Assembly (NCBI GenBank): GCA_041191405.1 | Contig: JBEEOW010000001.1 | Location: 186,001 to 250,000 of the forward strand | Direction: 5' to 3' | Source of the DNA: JBEEOW01 sp041191405 | Lineage (GTDB): Bacteria; Bacteroidota; Bacteroidia; Cytophagales; UBA9547 | Length of the DNA stretch: 64,000 bases | In this document: positions 35,679 through 45,600 of the stretch, piece after piece | Position numbering within the stretch: position 1 is the first letter of the stretch | Layout of the letters: each line of letters opens with the position of its first letter | Notes under the pieces: model-generated | What the model saw: the letters and a program-made list of their open reading frames with translations, nothing else | Told to the model about the DNA's origin: nothing | Databases searched by the model: none | Position numbers and translations under genes: made by a program

Positions 35679-36578
35679 ATGACATTTGACGAATATTGTA
35701 TTTCTAAATTGATAGATGCCACTAAATTTAAAGCTGGCAATTATGATTTATGGAAAAAACTGAGTGATATTTTTGAGGAAATGCATCCTAAAAGTTTTAC
35801 ACAACAAAAACTATTTTTATTAAATGATATTCGTCGCACCTATCAATTACCTTACGTAAAACCAGAAAAACCTATAAAAGAAGTTGTTGCTAAGCCAACT
35901 ATTAAAGTAACACCAAGGGTTGAACCTGTTGTTGAAATTAAACCAATCACAGAAACGCAAGTAAGGGAGGAAGCTCCTAAAAAGCCAGGATTCAAACCTG
36001 TATTCAAGAAAAAAGTTGAATCTGAAACTACAGAACTTAAAATTGAAGAAACTCATCAAATAGAAGAAGTTAAATCAGAAGAAGCACCTAAAAAAGTGCC
36101 ATTCAAACCTGTATTTAAGAAAAAAGTTGAATCTGAAACTACAGAAACAAAAGCAGAAGAAACTCCTCAAATAGAAGAAGTTAAATCAGAAGAAGCACCT
36201 AAAAAAGTGCCATTCAAACCAGTATTCAAGAAAAAAGCTGAATCTGAAACTTCTGATGTAAGAACAGAGGAAACGCCACAAATAGAAGAAGTTAAATCAG
36301 AAGAAGCACCTAAAAAAGTGCCATTCAAACCTGTATTTAAGAAAAAAGTTGAATTTGAAACTTCTGATGTAAAAACAGAAGAAACTCCACAAATAGAAGA
36401 AGTTAAGCAAGAAGAAGCACCGAAAAAAGTGCCTTTCAAACCTGAAATAAAAAAACGAGTTGAAACTGAAACTTTAGAAACAAAAGCAGAAGACACTCCA
36501 CAAATTGAAGAAGTTAAGCAAGAAGAAGCTCCTAAAAAAGTGCCTTTCAAACCAATAATGAAAAAACGAGATTCATGA
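35679..36578 (+). CDS. Cytosolic protein with 37-residue tandem repeats
   Basis: 299 residues from ATG 35679; a TTG eight codons upstream is less likely. Residues 1-60 are a small helical domain (MTFDEYCISKLIDATKF ... LNDIRRTYQL). From about residue 97 to the end there are five full and one partial copies of a 37-residue unit built as EEAPKKVPFKPVFKKK plus an acidic half (ETKAEETPQIEEVKS). No signal peptide. Charge alternates in basic and acidic blocks, suggesting an unstructured, self-binding or scaffold tail. I recognise no family. Its TGA overlaps the next ATG (ATGA). Confidence 0.8.
   Translation: MTFDEYCISKLIDATKFKAGNYDLWKKLSDIFEEMHPKSFTQQKLFLLNDIRRTYQLPYVKPEKPIKEVVAKPTIKVTPRVEPVVEIKPITETQVREEAPKKPGFKPVFKKKVESETTELKIEETHQIEEVKSEEAPKKVPFKPVFKKKVESETTETKAEETPQIEEVKSEEAPKKVPFKPVFKKKAESETSDVRTEETPQIEEVKSEEAPKKVPFKPVFKKKVEFETSDVKTEETPQIEEVKQEEAPKKVPFKPEIKKRVETETLETKAEDTPQIEEVKQEEAPKKVPFKPIMKKRDS
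35967..36575 (+). repeat. 111-bp in-frame tandem repeat array
   Basis: Units start at 35967, 36078, 36189, 36300 and 36411, with a partial sixth at 36522. Neighbouring copies are very similar at DNA level, implying recent unequal exchange or slippage. Confidence 0.9.
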
Positions 36579-37348
36579 AAGTAGTTAGTGTTATTGGTTG
36601 TGGTTGGTTAGGATTTCCATTGGCTAAGTTGTTGATAAATAAAGGATTTTCGGTAAAAGGTTCAACAACGCAACAAGAAAAATTGTCACTTTTAGAAAAT
36701 GCAGGTATAGAAGCTTATTTGTTTAACAATGAGAATTTTCCTAATAACTTATTTAAGGCTAATACTTTAGTTATAAACATTCCTCCTTCAAAAATTAAGG
36801 AAAATTATGCTCATTTAATTGATTCAATAATTTCAAAAACTAATTCAGAAACGCATATTATTTTTATAAGTTCTACATCTGTGTATGCTGAAAATGAGGG
36901 AATTATTGATGAAAATGTAACACCTAGAGGTAATCAATATATTATTGATGCTGAAAATGTAGTTTTGAGATCAAATAGAAAATCAACTGTGTTACGTTAT
37001 GGTGGTTTGACTGGTCCGGATAGAGATTTGAGTAAATTTTTTGCAGGGAAATTAGATGTACAAGATGGAAATAATGCAGTTAATCTGATACATTTAACTG
37101 ATTCTATACAAGTTGTTTATGAAGTTATTTTTCAGGAACTAGTTGGTGTTTTTAATGTTTGTGCACCAATGCATCCTTCAAAAAATGAATATTATACATC
37201 GGTTTGTGGTAAGTTAAATAAAGCATTGCCAAAGTTTAAAGATGAAATTTCAACAACTTTAACAGGTAAAATAATTAATGTTGATAAATTAATTTCTAGC
37301 CTAAATTATCAATTTATCTATCCAGATCCATTAAAATTTGAGTTTTAA
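36575..37348 (+). CDS. NAD(P)-binding epimerase/SDR-like protein (YeeZ type)
   Basis: 257 residues. N-terminal Rossmann motif IGCGWLGFPLA, then NIPPSK and FISSTSVYAENEG with the Ser/Tyr region, RYGGLTGP, VNLIHLTDSI and FNVCAP. It resembles the YeeZ-type extended short-chain dehydrogenase/epimerase family; substrate unknown. Translationally coupled to the repeat protein through an ATGA overlap. Confidence 0.85.
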   Translation: MKVVSVIGCGWLGFPLAKLLINKGFSVKGSTTQQEKLSLLENAGIEAYLFNNENFPNNLFKANTLVINIPPSKIKENYAHLIDSIISKTNSETHIIFISSTSVYAENEGIIDENVTPRGNQYIIDAENVVLRSNRKSTVLRYGGLTGPDRDLSKFFAGKLDVQDGNNAVNLIHLTDSIQVVYEVIFQELVGVFNVCAPMHPSKNEYYTSVCGKLNKALPKFKDEISTTLTGKIINVDKLISSLNYQFIYPDPLKFEF

Positions 37349-37358
37349 TCTTAGAAAA

Positions 37359-37389
37359 TTGCAATTATACTAATCTATATTTATATTTG
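37359..37389 (+). promoter_or_regulatory. Strong Bacteroidota promoter for the SH3 gene
   Basis: TTG (37359-37361), a 20-base spacer and TATATTTG (37382-37389) match the consensus exactly. The start codon at 37422 is 33 bases further on. Confidence 0.72.
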
Positions 37390-37421
37390 AATTGATTAAA
37401 ATCCCCTCCAAAAAAAAAAAA

Positions 37422-38318
37422 ATGAAAAAAAATATAACTAAAATTTTATTGACCGTATTGCTTTCTGTTTTTATTCAGATTGTGAATGCACAAACAGTTA
37501 GTCAAGTTGCAAATTTACGTTCAGCACCTGGCACAGATGCATCGATTGTACAAGTAATCCCAAAAGGTGCAAGTTTGAAAATTATTGAAAGAACAAACGA
37601 CAAATGGGTTAAAGTGGATTACAATGGCAAAAAAGGCTATGTTTCAACTTCTGTAATTAATGAAAAGAAGGAATCTTCTTCGAGTTCTTCAAATAATAAC
37701 TCAAAATCTAATGATGATAATTCAAATTCATCATCTAAAAAATCAAAAAGGAAATCTGAAAATAGTTCTTCATCAAATGGTTCAAGTAATAACGGACTAG
37801 GTATTGGTATAAGACTTGGTTACCCAACAGGTTTATCTGCTAAAAAATATTTTGGAAAAGGTGCTGTTGAATTTGTTATTGGAGTTATGCCATATAATTA
37901 CTCAGGTTATGATTATGGTTGGTACAATAAGAGATTTAATAAGTATTATAAAAATTATAATGGTGAAAGAATAGATTGGGGAACCATGAAATATAACTCT
38001 TCAACAGCATTTAGTATCAATTTTACTGGTCAAAAACAAACAAGTCAAATCAAAGAATTATCAATATATTTTGGAGTTGGTGCATTGGTATTATTGAATT
38101 CATACAAATATGGTTATTGGGATAGAAATGGTTGGTATTATTGGAGAGATGAAACTTATACCGATTTAGGGATAAATGTGATGGTTGGAGCAGAGTATAA
38201 ATTTAGCGATTTGCCTTTTACAGCTTTTGTTGATTTAGGTATTTATGGTGAATTGTTTCATTATACAGGTTATATGTCGCCAACTGGTGGTGTAGGATTT
38301 AGGTATAATATTGATTAA
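37422..38318 (+). CDS. SH3-domain outer-membrane protein
   Basis: 298 residues from ATG 37422; the in-frame codons before it come from the A-rich leader (a run of 13 A). Signal peptide ends VNAQ (about residue 22). A bacterial SH3 domain spans residues 23-82 (VANLRSAPGTDASIVQVIPKG ... KGYVSTSVI). A Ser/Asn/Lys linker follows (83-128), then a small beta-barrel-like region of alternating aromatic strands (129-298). Bacterial SH3 modules often bind peptidoglycan. Function otherwise unknown. Confidence 0.82.
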   Translation: MKKNITKILLTVLLSVFIQIVNAQTVSQVANLRSAPGTDASIVQVIPKGASLKIIERTNDKWVKVDYNGKKGYVSTSVINEKKESSSSSSNNNSKSNDDNSNSSSKKSKRKSENSSSSNGSSNNGLGIGIRLGYPTGLSAKKYFGKGAVEFVIGVMPYNYSGYDYGWYNKRFNKYYKNYNGERIDWGTMKYNSSTAFSINFTGQKQTSQIKELSIYFGVGALVLLNSYKYGYWDRNGWYYWRDETYTDLGINVMVGAEYKFSDLPFTAFVDLGIYGELFHYTGYMSPTGGVGFRYNID

Positions 38319-38334
38319 TAATATTTTATGTTTT

Positions 38335-38391
38335 ATTATTTGAAGCAAATAATGTTAATTTATAATGGTTAAAAAAATATTATTTGCTTCA
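38335..38391 (+). promoter_or_regulatory. Alternative inverted repeats around the glycosyltransferase start
   Basis: TGAAGCAAATAAT (38341-38353) is perfectly complementary to ATTATTTGCTTCA (38379-38391); the ATG 38365 lies in the 25-base loop. The same left arm can instead pair with ATTATTTG (38335-38342) just before it. Two mutually exclusive hairpins could form in the mRNA. Confidence 0.4.
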
Positions 38392-39447
38392 GTTTTAAAA
38401 CCTTGTAATGATACAAGAATGTATGCAAAAATGGCAGCACCTTTATTATCTGAAGGTTATGAGGTACATGTTGCAGGATTTAAAACTGATTTTTTTCACG
38501 AGTCTAAAGTAAATTTTCATTTTATTAATGAGGGTAATCGTTTTTCTTTAAATCGTTTTTTTGCAGGATTAAGATTTTTAACTTTATGTTTTAAGTTAAA
38601 TCCTGATTTGATTGTAGTTTGTACACACGAATTACTATTCCCTGTTCTGATTTATAAATTGTTTAGGAAAGTAAAATTTATTTATGATATTCAAGAGAAT
38701 TATTTTTATAACATTATATATACCAACGCATTTAATGTATTTGTAAAGCGAATTATTTCTGAATATGTTAAAGTGAAGGAGTTGATTGCAGTAAAATTTG
38801 TAGATAAAATTGTTTTAGCTGAAAAATGTTATGAGCAAGAATTAAGTTATTTATTAAAAGGGAAAGACTATCAAATTTTTCAAAACTTATTTTTAAATGA
38901 TAAAAATTATCCAATCTGGGAGTTTAAAGAAGAAAATCGAAATCATTTTGTTTATGCTGGTACAATAGCTTTTCATTATGGCGTTGAAAATGCCATTCTA
39001 TTTGTTCAGCATTTAAATCAAAAAGGTCAGACTAGTAAATTAACTATTATTGGTTATTGTGCTGATGAGAAATATAGAAACTATTTACTTAAAAAATATG
39101 CTAACTTCAAATTTATACATTGGATTGGATTTGATAAGTTAGTTGCACATAGTGAAATAATAAACTCAATGTTACAATCACATGCAGTATTGTTGCCTTA
39201 CAAATCAAATAAATCTACAGAAAATCGAATTCCAACTAAAGTTTTCGAGTGTTTATCTTTGGGAATTCCAATGATTGCAAATGAATGTCAAATTTGGAGT
39301 GAAATAATAAAAGATTTAAACGCAGGATTATGTATAGATTTTGAAAATTATAATTTTGAAATTTTCAATTTGTCATCACATAAAATTAAACACATTTTTA
39401 TGTGGGATAATCACAAATGGAAAGAATTTATACTAAAAAGTGTTTAA
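38365..39447 (+). CDS. Glycosyltransferase family 4-like protein
   Basis: 360 residues, cytosolic. GT-B fold signs: an N-terminal segment DTRMYAKMAAPLLSEGYEVHVAGF, the middle YDIQENYFYN, and a C-terminal FVYAGTIAFHYGVENAILFV...LPYKSNKSTENRIPTKVFECLSLGIPMIANE, the nucleotide-sugar binding EX7E-type region. It transfers an unknown sugar, probably to a cell-surface glycan. It ends 4 bases before the stop of the converging gene. A hairpin brackets its start codon. Confidence 0.87.
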   Translation: MVKKILFASVLKPCNDTRMYAKMAAPLLSEGYEVHVAGFKTDFFHESKVNFHFINEGNRFSLNRFFAGLRFLTLCFKLNPDLIVVCTHELLFPVLIYKLFRKVKFIYDIQENYFYNIIYTNAFNVFVKRIISEYVKVKELIAVKFVDKIVLAEKCYEQELSYLLKGKDYQIFQNLFLNDKNYPIWEFKEENRNHFVYAGTIAFHYGVENAILFVQHLNQKGQTSKLTIIGYCADEKYRNYLLKKYANFKFIHWIGFDKLVAHSEIINSMLQSHAVLLPYKSNKSTENRIPTKVFECLSLGIPMIANECQIWSEIIKDLNAGLCIDFENYNFEIFNLSSHKIKHIFMWDNHKWKEFILKSV

Positions 39448-39451
39448 TTAG

Positions 39452-39940
39452 TTAGTGGATTTTTGTTTTTAGAAAACTTTTTAATTCTTCAGCTTTTTGA
39501 GTACCAATTAATATTTTTTGGTTATCCTTTAAAATTAAATATAAACCTAAATTTCCTACAATATTATATGCAATTCCTTTGCCCGTCATACTTTGCTTTA
39601 TTCCCCAACCACCATAATCAAGTAGTGGATTGTATTTTTTTATTTCATAAGTTTGAATATCCTCCCACGCAATAAATTTATACTTAAAATGAAATGGTGT
39701 CATTTTGTAATGTATTCCTTTCTCGTCATATTTGGTTTCGAGTTTTATAAAATAGAATAGTAAACTCACTAAAATGAAAATACTCCAAGAAAAAACTAAA
39801 CCTAACTTTTCTTTTTTTAAATCACCAATAAAGTCAATTTTGAATAAAAAATAAATGTAAACCGAGTTTGCAAGTATAATTAAAAGTATAACCCACCATT
39901 TTCTATAGTTTTGCTTCTCAACGAAAATGTTTGAATTCAT
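39452..39940 (-). CDS. Two-helix membrane protein with PH-like domain
   Basis: 162 residues. Two hydrophobic helices at about 16-35 and 48-66, then a cytosolic beta-rich domain with FIAWEDIQTYEIKKYNPLLDYGGWG, a layout like bacterial PH-domain (DUF304/YdbT-type) membrane proteins. The family is not certain. It lies 8 bases downstream of porT on the same strand. Function unknown. Confidence 0.65.
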   Translation of the reverse strand: MNSNIFVEKQNYRKWWVILLIILANSVYIYFLFKIDFIGDLKKEKLGLVFSWSIFILVSLLFYFIKLETKYDEKGIHYKMTPFHFKYKFIAWEDIQTYEIKKYNPLLDYGGWGIKQSMTGKGIAYNIVGNLGLYLILKDNQKILIGTQKAEELKSFLKTKIH

Positions 39941-39948
39941 AGTTGTAA

Positions 39949-40689
39949 TTATTCAAAATTAAAGCTAATTGTAACCGTATGTAATAAAAGGCTAGCTAAA
40001 CTTTTACTATAAACAAACTGGTCAGGTAGTAGCATGTTTGAAATTCCGTGAGAGAATCGAATTTCTGGAGCAAGTTTAAACATTTGATTGTAAATATCAA
40101 TTCCTGCACCATACTCTAAACCAAAACCTAAATTTTGAAGTCGTAACTGATCAGGTTTAATGTTTTTCTTTTTTGAATTTGTAGCAATATAAGCTTTACA
40201 ACCAGCAAGCATATACATTCTATGGTTTGCTCTTCTTTGAGATTTGTATTTGAAAACCAAAGGTAATTCTACATAAGTATATTCAAATTTTTGATCTATA
40301 GAGCTTTCTAAACCACTTACTGCTTTGTTAAATTTGTAATTTAGTGTACGTTCAGTAAAGCTAACTCCAGGTAGAGCTCTTAAATCCCAATGATCTGATA
40401 TTCTTAAGTTAACAACAAATCCTAACATTGCTCCCATATTCCAAGGAGAGCTTATTGATCTAACAGAATCAACTTTTTGTACAAAATAGTCTGATTGTTT
40501 AACAGTAAATGTATTATTATTTAATGCTAAATAAAATCCAAAATGTATAGCTTGGTCGTCGTGGTTACCTAAGTTTTTAACTTTAGCACCTTGACCATTA
40601 GCAAAATTTAATATACTTATAAAAAATATAAAAGTAATTATTTGCAACCCATATAGATTGAGCTTATTCCAAATGTTAAAGGTTTGCAT
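39949..40689 (-). CDS. porT: PorT family outer-membrane barrel protein
   Basis: 246 residues from ATG 40689. Start choices are ATG 40710, ATG 40689 and TTG 40647; the last gives a compact signal peptide (MQIITFIFFISILNFANGQ) and only 10 bases overlap with menG. The mature protein is an eight-strand-like barrel: FGFYLALNNNTF, WNMGAMLGFVVNLRIS, LRALPGVSFTERTLNY, TYVELPLVFKYKS, LGFGLEYGAGIDI and APEIRFSHGISNML, closing with TVTISFNFE. PorT is a T9SS component, and the menG-porT neighbourhood is common in Bacteroidota. It supports an active T9SS, which would export the cargo encoded elsewhere in the window. Confidence 0.88.
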   Translation of the reverse strand: MQTFNIWNKLNLYGLQIITFIFFISILNFANGQGAKVKNLGNHDDQAIHFGFYLALNNNTFTVKQSDYFVQKVDSVRSISSPWNMGAMLGFVVNLRISDHWDLRALPGVSFTERTLNYKFNKAVSGLESSIDQKFEYTYVELPLVFKYKSQRRANHRMYMLAGCKAYIATNSKKKNIKPDQLRLQNLGFGLEYGAGIDIYNQMFKLAPEIRFSHGISNMLLPDQFVYSKSLASLLLHTVTISFNFE

Positions 40690-41360
40690 TTTGTATCCGT
40701 AAATTGACATTTTTTTAATATTTCTATAAAGTTATCTCCATCTGGGAAAGCTTCCACAGATTCAGGTAAATATGTATAAGCTGTATTATCTTTAGAAAAT
40801 ATTTTCCCGATTATTGGTAATATATTTGAGAAATAAAAATTGTATAGTTGTTTCATCGGGAACTTTCTTGGTTTTGAAAACTCTAAAACCACTAAAACTC
40901 CACCTGGTTTTAACACTCTATACATATTTTTTAAACCTTTTTCAAGATTTTCAAAATTTCTCACTCCAAAAGAAACGATGATGGCGTCAAAATTATTGTC
41001 TTCAAAAGGTAAATTTTCTGAATCGCCACTTCTTAATTCAATTTTATCGTTTAATCCAAGTTTTGTTAATTTTTCTCTTCCAAAACTAAGCATTCCTTCT
41101 GAAATATCAACTCCAATAACTTTGTCGGGATTTAGGGCTAAAGATTCGATAGCAAAATCACCTGTTCCTGTAGCGATATCAAGTATGAATTTGGGATTAT
41201 AAGGTTTAAGTAATTTAATGGCTTTTTTGCGCCATAAAATATCAATACCAGCACTCAAGAAATGATTTAAGAAATCATATTTGTGCGAAATGTTATCAAA
41301 CATTTTTGCAACTTGTTCTTTTTTGCTGAGTTCTAGGTCTTTATAAGGAAGTACAGTCAT
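40638..41360 (-). CDS. menG: Demethylmenaquinone methyltransferase
   Basis: 240 residues from ATG 41360; an ATG seven codons upstream (41381) is an alternative. SAM-binding motif ILDIATGTGDFAIE, then VIGVDISEGML, MFDNISHKYDFLNHFLSAGID and LEFSKPRKFPMKQLYNFYF are UbiE/MenG signatures. It methylates demethylmenaquinone, the last step of menaquinone synthesis, and may also be called ubiE. Its 3' end overlaps porT. Confidence 0.95.
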   Translation of the reverse strand: MTVLPYKDLELSKKEQVAKMFDNISHKYDFLNHFLSAGIDILWRKKAIKLLKPYNPKFILDIATGTGDFAIESLALNPDKVIGVDISEGMLSFGREKLTKLGLNDKIELRSGDSENLPFEDNNFDAIIVSFGVRNFENLEKGLKNMYRVLKPGGVLVVLEFSKPRKFPMKQLYNFYFSNILPIIGKIFSKDNTAYTYLPESVEAFPDGDNFIEILKKCQFTDTKCKPLTFGISSIYMGCK

Positions 41361-41485
41361 TATCTTATTAATCGGATGCAATATAATAACAAATTACCAT
41401 TTAAATAGATTTGAAACTGAGCATATTTATTTTTTATTTGATAAACATTTACACAAGTTGCTAAATATAAGGTAATTAAATTTAC

Positions 41486-42268
41486 TTAATTTTTGTTTTT
41501 TAATCTAATTGTTTCTAAAGCTCCATCCCATAGAATAATTCTATTTTTTAATGAAATGATACTTGAATTTTTAGCTTCAAGCCATTTATTGGCATCATCT
41601 CCACATAAATTAGCAATCATTTGTAATGCTAAATGACTGTGGTGGTCTCCATCTACTTCAATATGTCGTTCTAAGTAATATTTAAATATTGATATATTGT
41701 TAGGGAAACGTGCACATAAGTCGTTTACAATTGCAATAAACATGTTTGGAATTAAATCTTCTCTTCCAAAAGTAAAAATGGCTGCTTGCAAATAATCTTT
41801 TTTGCTATTTATAATGTCAAATGTATTATTTACAAATGATTGAACCGATGATGGGGTTTGAGTTGCAACTAAAGCTTCATTAACAGATTGTTTGTTTTTA
41901 AGCAAATCTATAAAAGTATTTATTTGACTTGTATTTGCTCCTGATTGATTCATTGCATCAAGGTACAATTCAAAATGACTTGTTCTTTTTCCATTTTGGT
42001 CAACATCTGATTCTTCTCCAACTACAATTTCATTTATTAAATAACGAGTATCTGCCGAACCTACAGGAAACCAAGGAACTGATGTACAAGTTAGGGAGTT
42101 TTGTAATGATTTTAAAAGTGACATAAAATCCCATACCGCAAAAATGTGGTACTCCATAAATATGTTTAAATCCTCTATTGTTTTAATTTCGGCATATACA
42201 GGATGGTTTACTATTGATTGACGAAGTGGTTCTATTTCCACTTTAATTTCTTCAATATATTTATTCAT
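41486..42268 (-). CDS. DUF3050 protein, heme-oxygenase-like fold
   Basis: 260 residues. DUF3050 signature regions: PLRQSIVNHPVYAEIKTIEDL, MEYHIFAVWDFMSLLKSLQN, PWFPVGSADTRYLINEIVVGEESD, FTFGREDLIPNMF and YLERHIEVDGDHHSHLALQM. The His/Glu pattern is that of the all-helical heme-oxygenase-like diiron/metal family. Reaction unknown. A TACTTTTG -7-like element lies 24 bases upstream on the minus strand. Confidence 0.85.
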   Translation of the reverse strand: MNKYIEEIKVEIEPLRQSIVNHPVYAEIKTIEDLNIFMEYHIFAVWDFMSLLKSLQNSLTCTSVPWFPVGSADTRYLINEIVVGEESDVDQNGKRTSHFELYLDAMNQSGANTSQINTFIDLLKNKQSVNEALVATQTPSSVQSFVNNTFDIINSKKDYLQAAIFTFGREDLIPNMFIAIVNDLCARFPNNISIFKYYLERHIEVDGDHHSHLALQMIANLCGDDANKWLEAKNSSIISLKNRIILWDGALETIRLKNKN

Positions 42269-42617
42269 TTTTTTTCTCTTTGAATATTTTACAAAAGTAC
42301 AAAAACCAAATTTTAATATTTTCTTTAATAAGAGAAAGTTGAAAGGTTTTGTTAAAAAAATCTTGATTTATATGCTTTGATTACTGTTTAAATGATTAAA
42401 ATACATTTGCTAAAAATATGAATTTTGCAATATTTATGCTTTAAGAGTAAATATTTTAAATAATATATACATAAAATTAAACCTTTTTAATATTGTAGTT
42501 ATAGTACTATTTAGTATAAAATAAGTTCTATTTTAAATTATACATTTGTGTAAAATATAAATATATAATGAAAAAATTGAATATATTTGTTAGGTTTTAA
42601 ATCCCCCACATAAAGCT
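42269..42617. other. Divergent intergenic region
   Basis: 349 bases of very AT-rich sequence. It holds a DUF3050-facing CAAAAGTA (42292-42299) and two plus-strand -7-like elements, TACATTTG (42541-42548) and TATATTTG (42582-42589), the latter 28 bases before the giant gene. No gene is seen; an 11-codon frame at 42568 is probably chance. Confidence 0.5.
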
Positions 42618-45600
42618 ATGGAAAAATCCCCTACGATTGGTAAGCTTGAACCTGTATGTATTAATTTGTATAAAAATAAGAATTTTGCATCAGTAATTAT
42701 TTATTTATCATTTCTATTTTTTTTCTTGATTGCTAACCATAAAGTACATGCTGAAGGAACAAAAGAAATTAGACCATTAGCAACTGATAGTGGTTGTATA
42801 GCTTTTTATGATTACAATTTAAATGGTTATGGGACTGCATTTGCAAGGTATAATTGCCCAAATAATCTTCGTTTGAATTTTAGAATTTGTAATATTGGAG
42901 AAAAAGTTTTTTTTGGTTTGGCAAAAGATGCTAATGCAGTAATAAGTTTTAGAATAAAAGCTCCTGATGGAAGTATTGTTGTTCCAGCTCAAACTGTGCC
43001 GACTACTGGTGCTGGTTATATTGCAAGTCATGCACAAGCAATTGCGGGACCATCGCAAATTGTTGGGGCGAGCGGTTATAATGCTATGACTTTTACTCCA
43101 ACGCAAACAGGTGATTATTATATTGAATTTGATGTTACTAATCCTAGTACAACTGCTCAAAGAATTACTCTTTTTGATATTACAATAACAAATGCTTATA
43201 ATGTTGTAATTAAAGGAAGATTGTGGTCATATGCATGGTTATTTTCAACAAATGCATCAACAGCTAGGTTTGAAGGAGCATTTTTTATTTATACAAATGA
43301 CCAAATAGTTACTAGGTTAGATTTGAATGGAATGAAACCTTTCTTATTTACAGTTTGTGCAAATTCTTATGGTGCACAAAATACTGGAAATCCGGCAACT
43401 GATAGAAAATCTATTCAAGGTACTTTCTCTAAAGGAATTTCATTATACCCCTCTGAGTATCAAATATTTTTAAATGATCCAGATATTAATTGTTTTCCAA
43501 CGGGTACTTTCGGAAAACTTAATAATCCTGTAATTACTGTAACAGGTTGTCCTGGCAACTACACACTGAATATGGATGTTGATAAAAAAGGGGAAGCACT
43601 TGTAACTTTTGATTTAAATGGAGTTGCTGGTTATCAAAGTGGTACAACTGATTTAGTATTAACATATAATTTAGTTGCAGGTTTAAATAAATTGGCATGG
43701 AATGGATTTGATGGTTTGGGAGGAAAATTTGACCCAAGTAAAACTTTTAATATACAAGTTGATTATAAAAATGGTATCACACATTTTCCTGTATTTGATG
43801 CTGAATTAAATGATTTAGGATTAATGGTTACTTCTGTTCGTCCAACTACTTCTAAACCAATTGAAATGTTTTGGGATGATGTTAATATAACCAACGGAGT
43901 TTCAAATAGTACAGGTTGTACAGGTGCATGTCATCAATGGTCAAACTCTAATTACGGAAATGACAATACAATAAATACTTGGTGGTATGCAGAAAAAATT
44001 TCAACCACTGCAACGTTTGTTCCAAATCCATTTACAGTTGATGCAAATAAAGTTTCACCTTTAACTGGTTCGGCAAATGATACTACTTTTTGTGATTATA
44101 TTAACTCTTTACCATTAAAAGGAGCATTTTCAGGTGATGGTACTGTACTTTGGACTTCAAAAACTGGTGGAACATTTGGTTCAAATACTTCTTTAAATAC
44201 AACTTATAATTTTACTAATACTGAAAAAATAAATGGTAAGGCTGAGGTTTTACTCTCAACAATTTCAAATATTAGTGGCTGTGCATCTGTAAAAGACTCA
44301 ATGACAATTAATATAAAACAGCGTTTTATTACAGTTACAGCACCAAAAAGTATATCATTGTGTGGGGCTTTTAATCTTAAAGTAGGTTTTAGGGCAAAAG
44401 TAAGTGGTTTAAATGCAGGTGTAAATGTTAGTTATCAGTGGCAAGTTAAAGCATCAGGTGCAGTAAGTTTTTCAAATGTGAGCAATGGAGCTTCATATTC
44501 AGGTGTAAATACAGATTCATTAACTTTATTAGGTGCTGCAATTGTAGCTTCTGGAAGTCAATATAGGGTTTTAATTAAATCTACAACAAGTAATGCTTGT
44601 ATAGATACAGTTTCAAGTATTGCTAATTATAATTATACAACTGTAGTTACGTTTGCTAATGGTTCATATTCGTCATTAGAATCTGCACCTACTAATAAAC
44701 CTGTTTTAATAATTAAGGGAAATGTTGCTAATTCATCAACAGTAACATTGAGTTTAACTTCAGCAGCAGCGATTAGTGGAACTGATTACACCATTACTTC
44801 ATTAACTGTAAATATACCTGCAGGGATTTATGATGGAACAGTAAATACTGGCGTTGCTTTACCTTTGAATATTGTAAATGACGCAATTCCTGAGTCAACG
44901 GAATATTTGAGTTTTAAAATTACTGGTGCAACTGGTGATTTAACGATATCAAATGCAAGTTGTAGTTTAGGTTTAATTGATGCTGTTTACACTATTTATG
45001 ATGATGATTGTAATAAACCAAATTTAGGTCCTGATAAACTATATTGCGAAGGAGCAACAATTAATCAAACATTAGTTGGCCCATCAGGGAATGAATTTTA
45101 CGAATGGAATACAGGGGCTTTAACGCAAAATATAACTGTAACTACACCTGGTACTTATATTTTAAAAACAGGTAAATATGGTCAAAATTTAATTGCAAAT
45201 GGCGATTTTGAATCGGGGAATATTGGTTTTATAACAGGTTATACATATACTCCTGGAAGTTTCCCGAGTGGAGGAGGTTTATATGATATTGTTAATATAG
45301 GTAGTGCCAATAGTGGTTGGGCCGCTCAATTTAATGACCATACCACAGGGTCGGGTAAATATATGTTTATTGATGGTAATAATGTGGTAGGGGTAAAAGT
45401 ATGGCAACAAAATATCACAGTTACACCAAATACCAATTATGTGTTTTCAGCATGGGTACGAAATGTGAGTCCAGCTGGAAGTATTTCACCGGTGTTAAAC
45501 TTTGATATAAATGGAACTAATATTGGAGGTTTAATAACTGTTCCGCAAGACCCAGATCCAAAAGCTAGACAATGGAATCAAATTTATGCAACATGGAATT

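Noticed and set aside
36167..36550. 127-codon minus-strand frame opposite the 37-residue repeats
   Set aside because: Periodic because the sense repeats are periodic; no independent evidence of coding.
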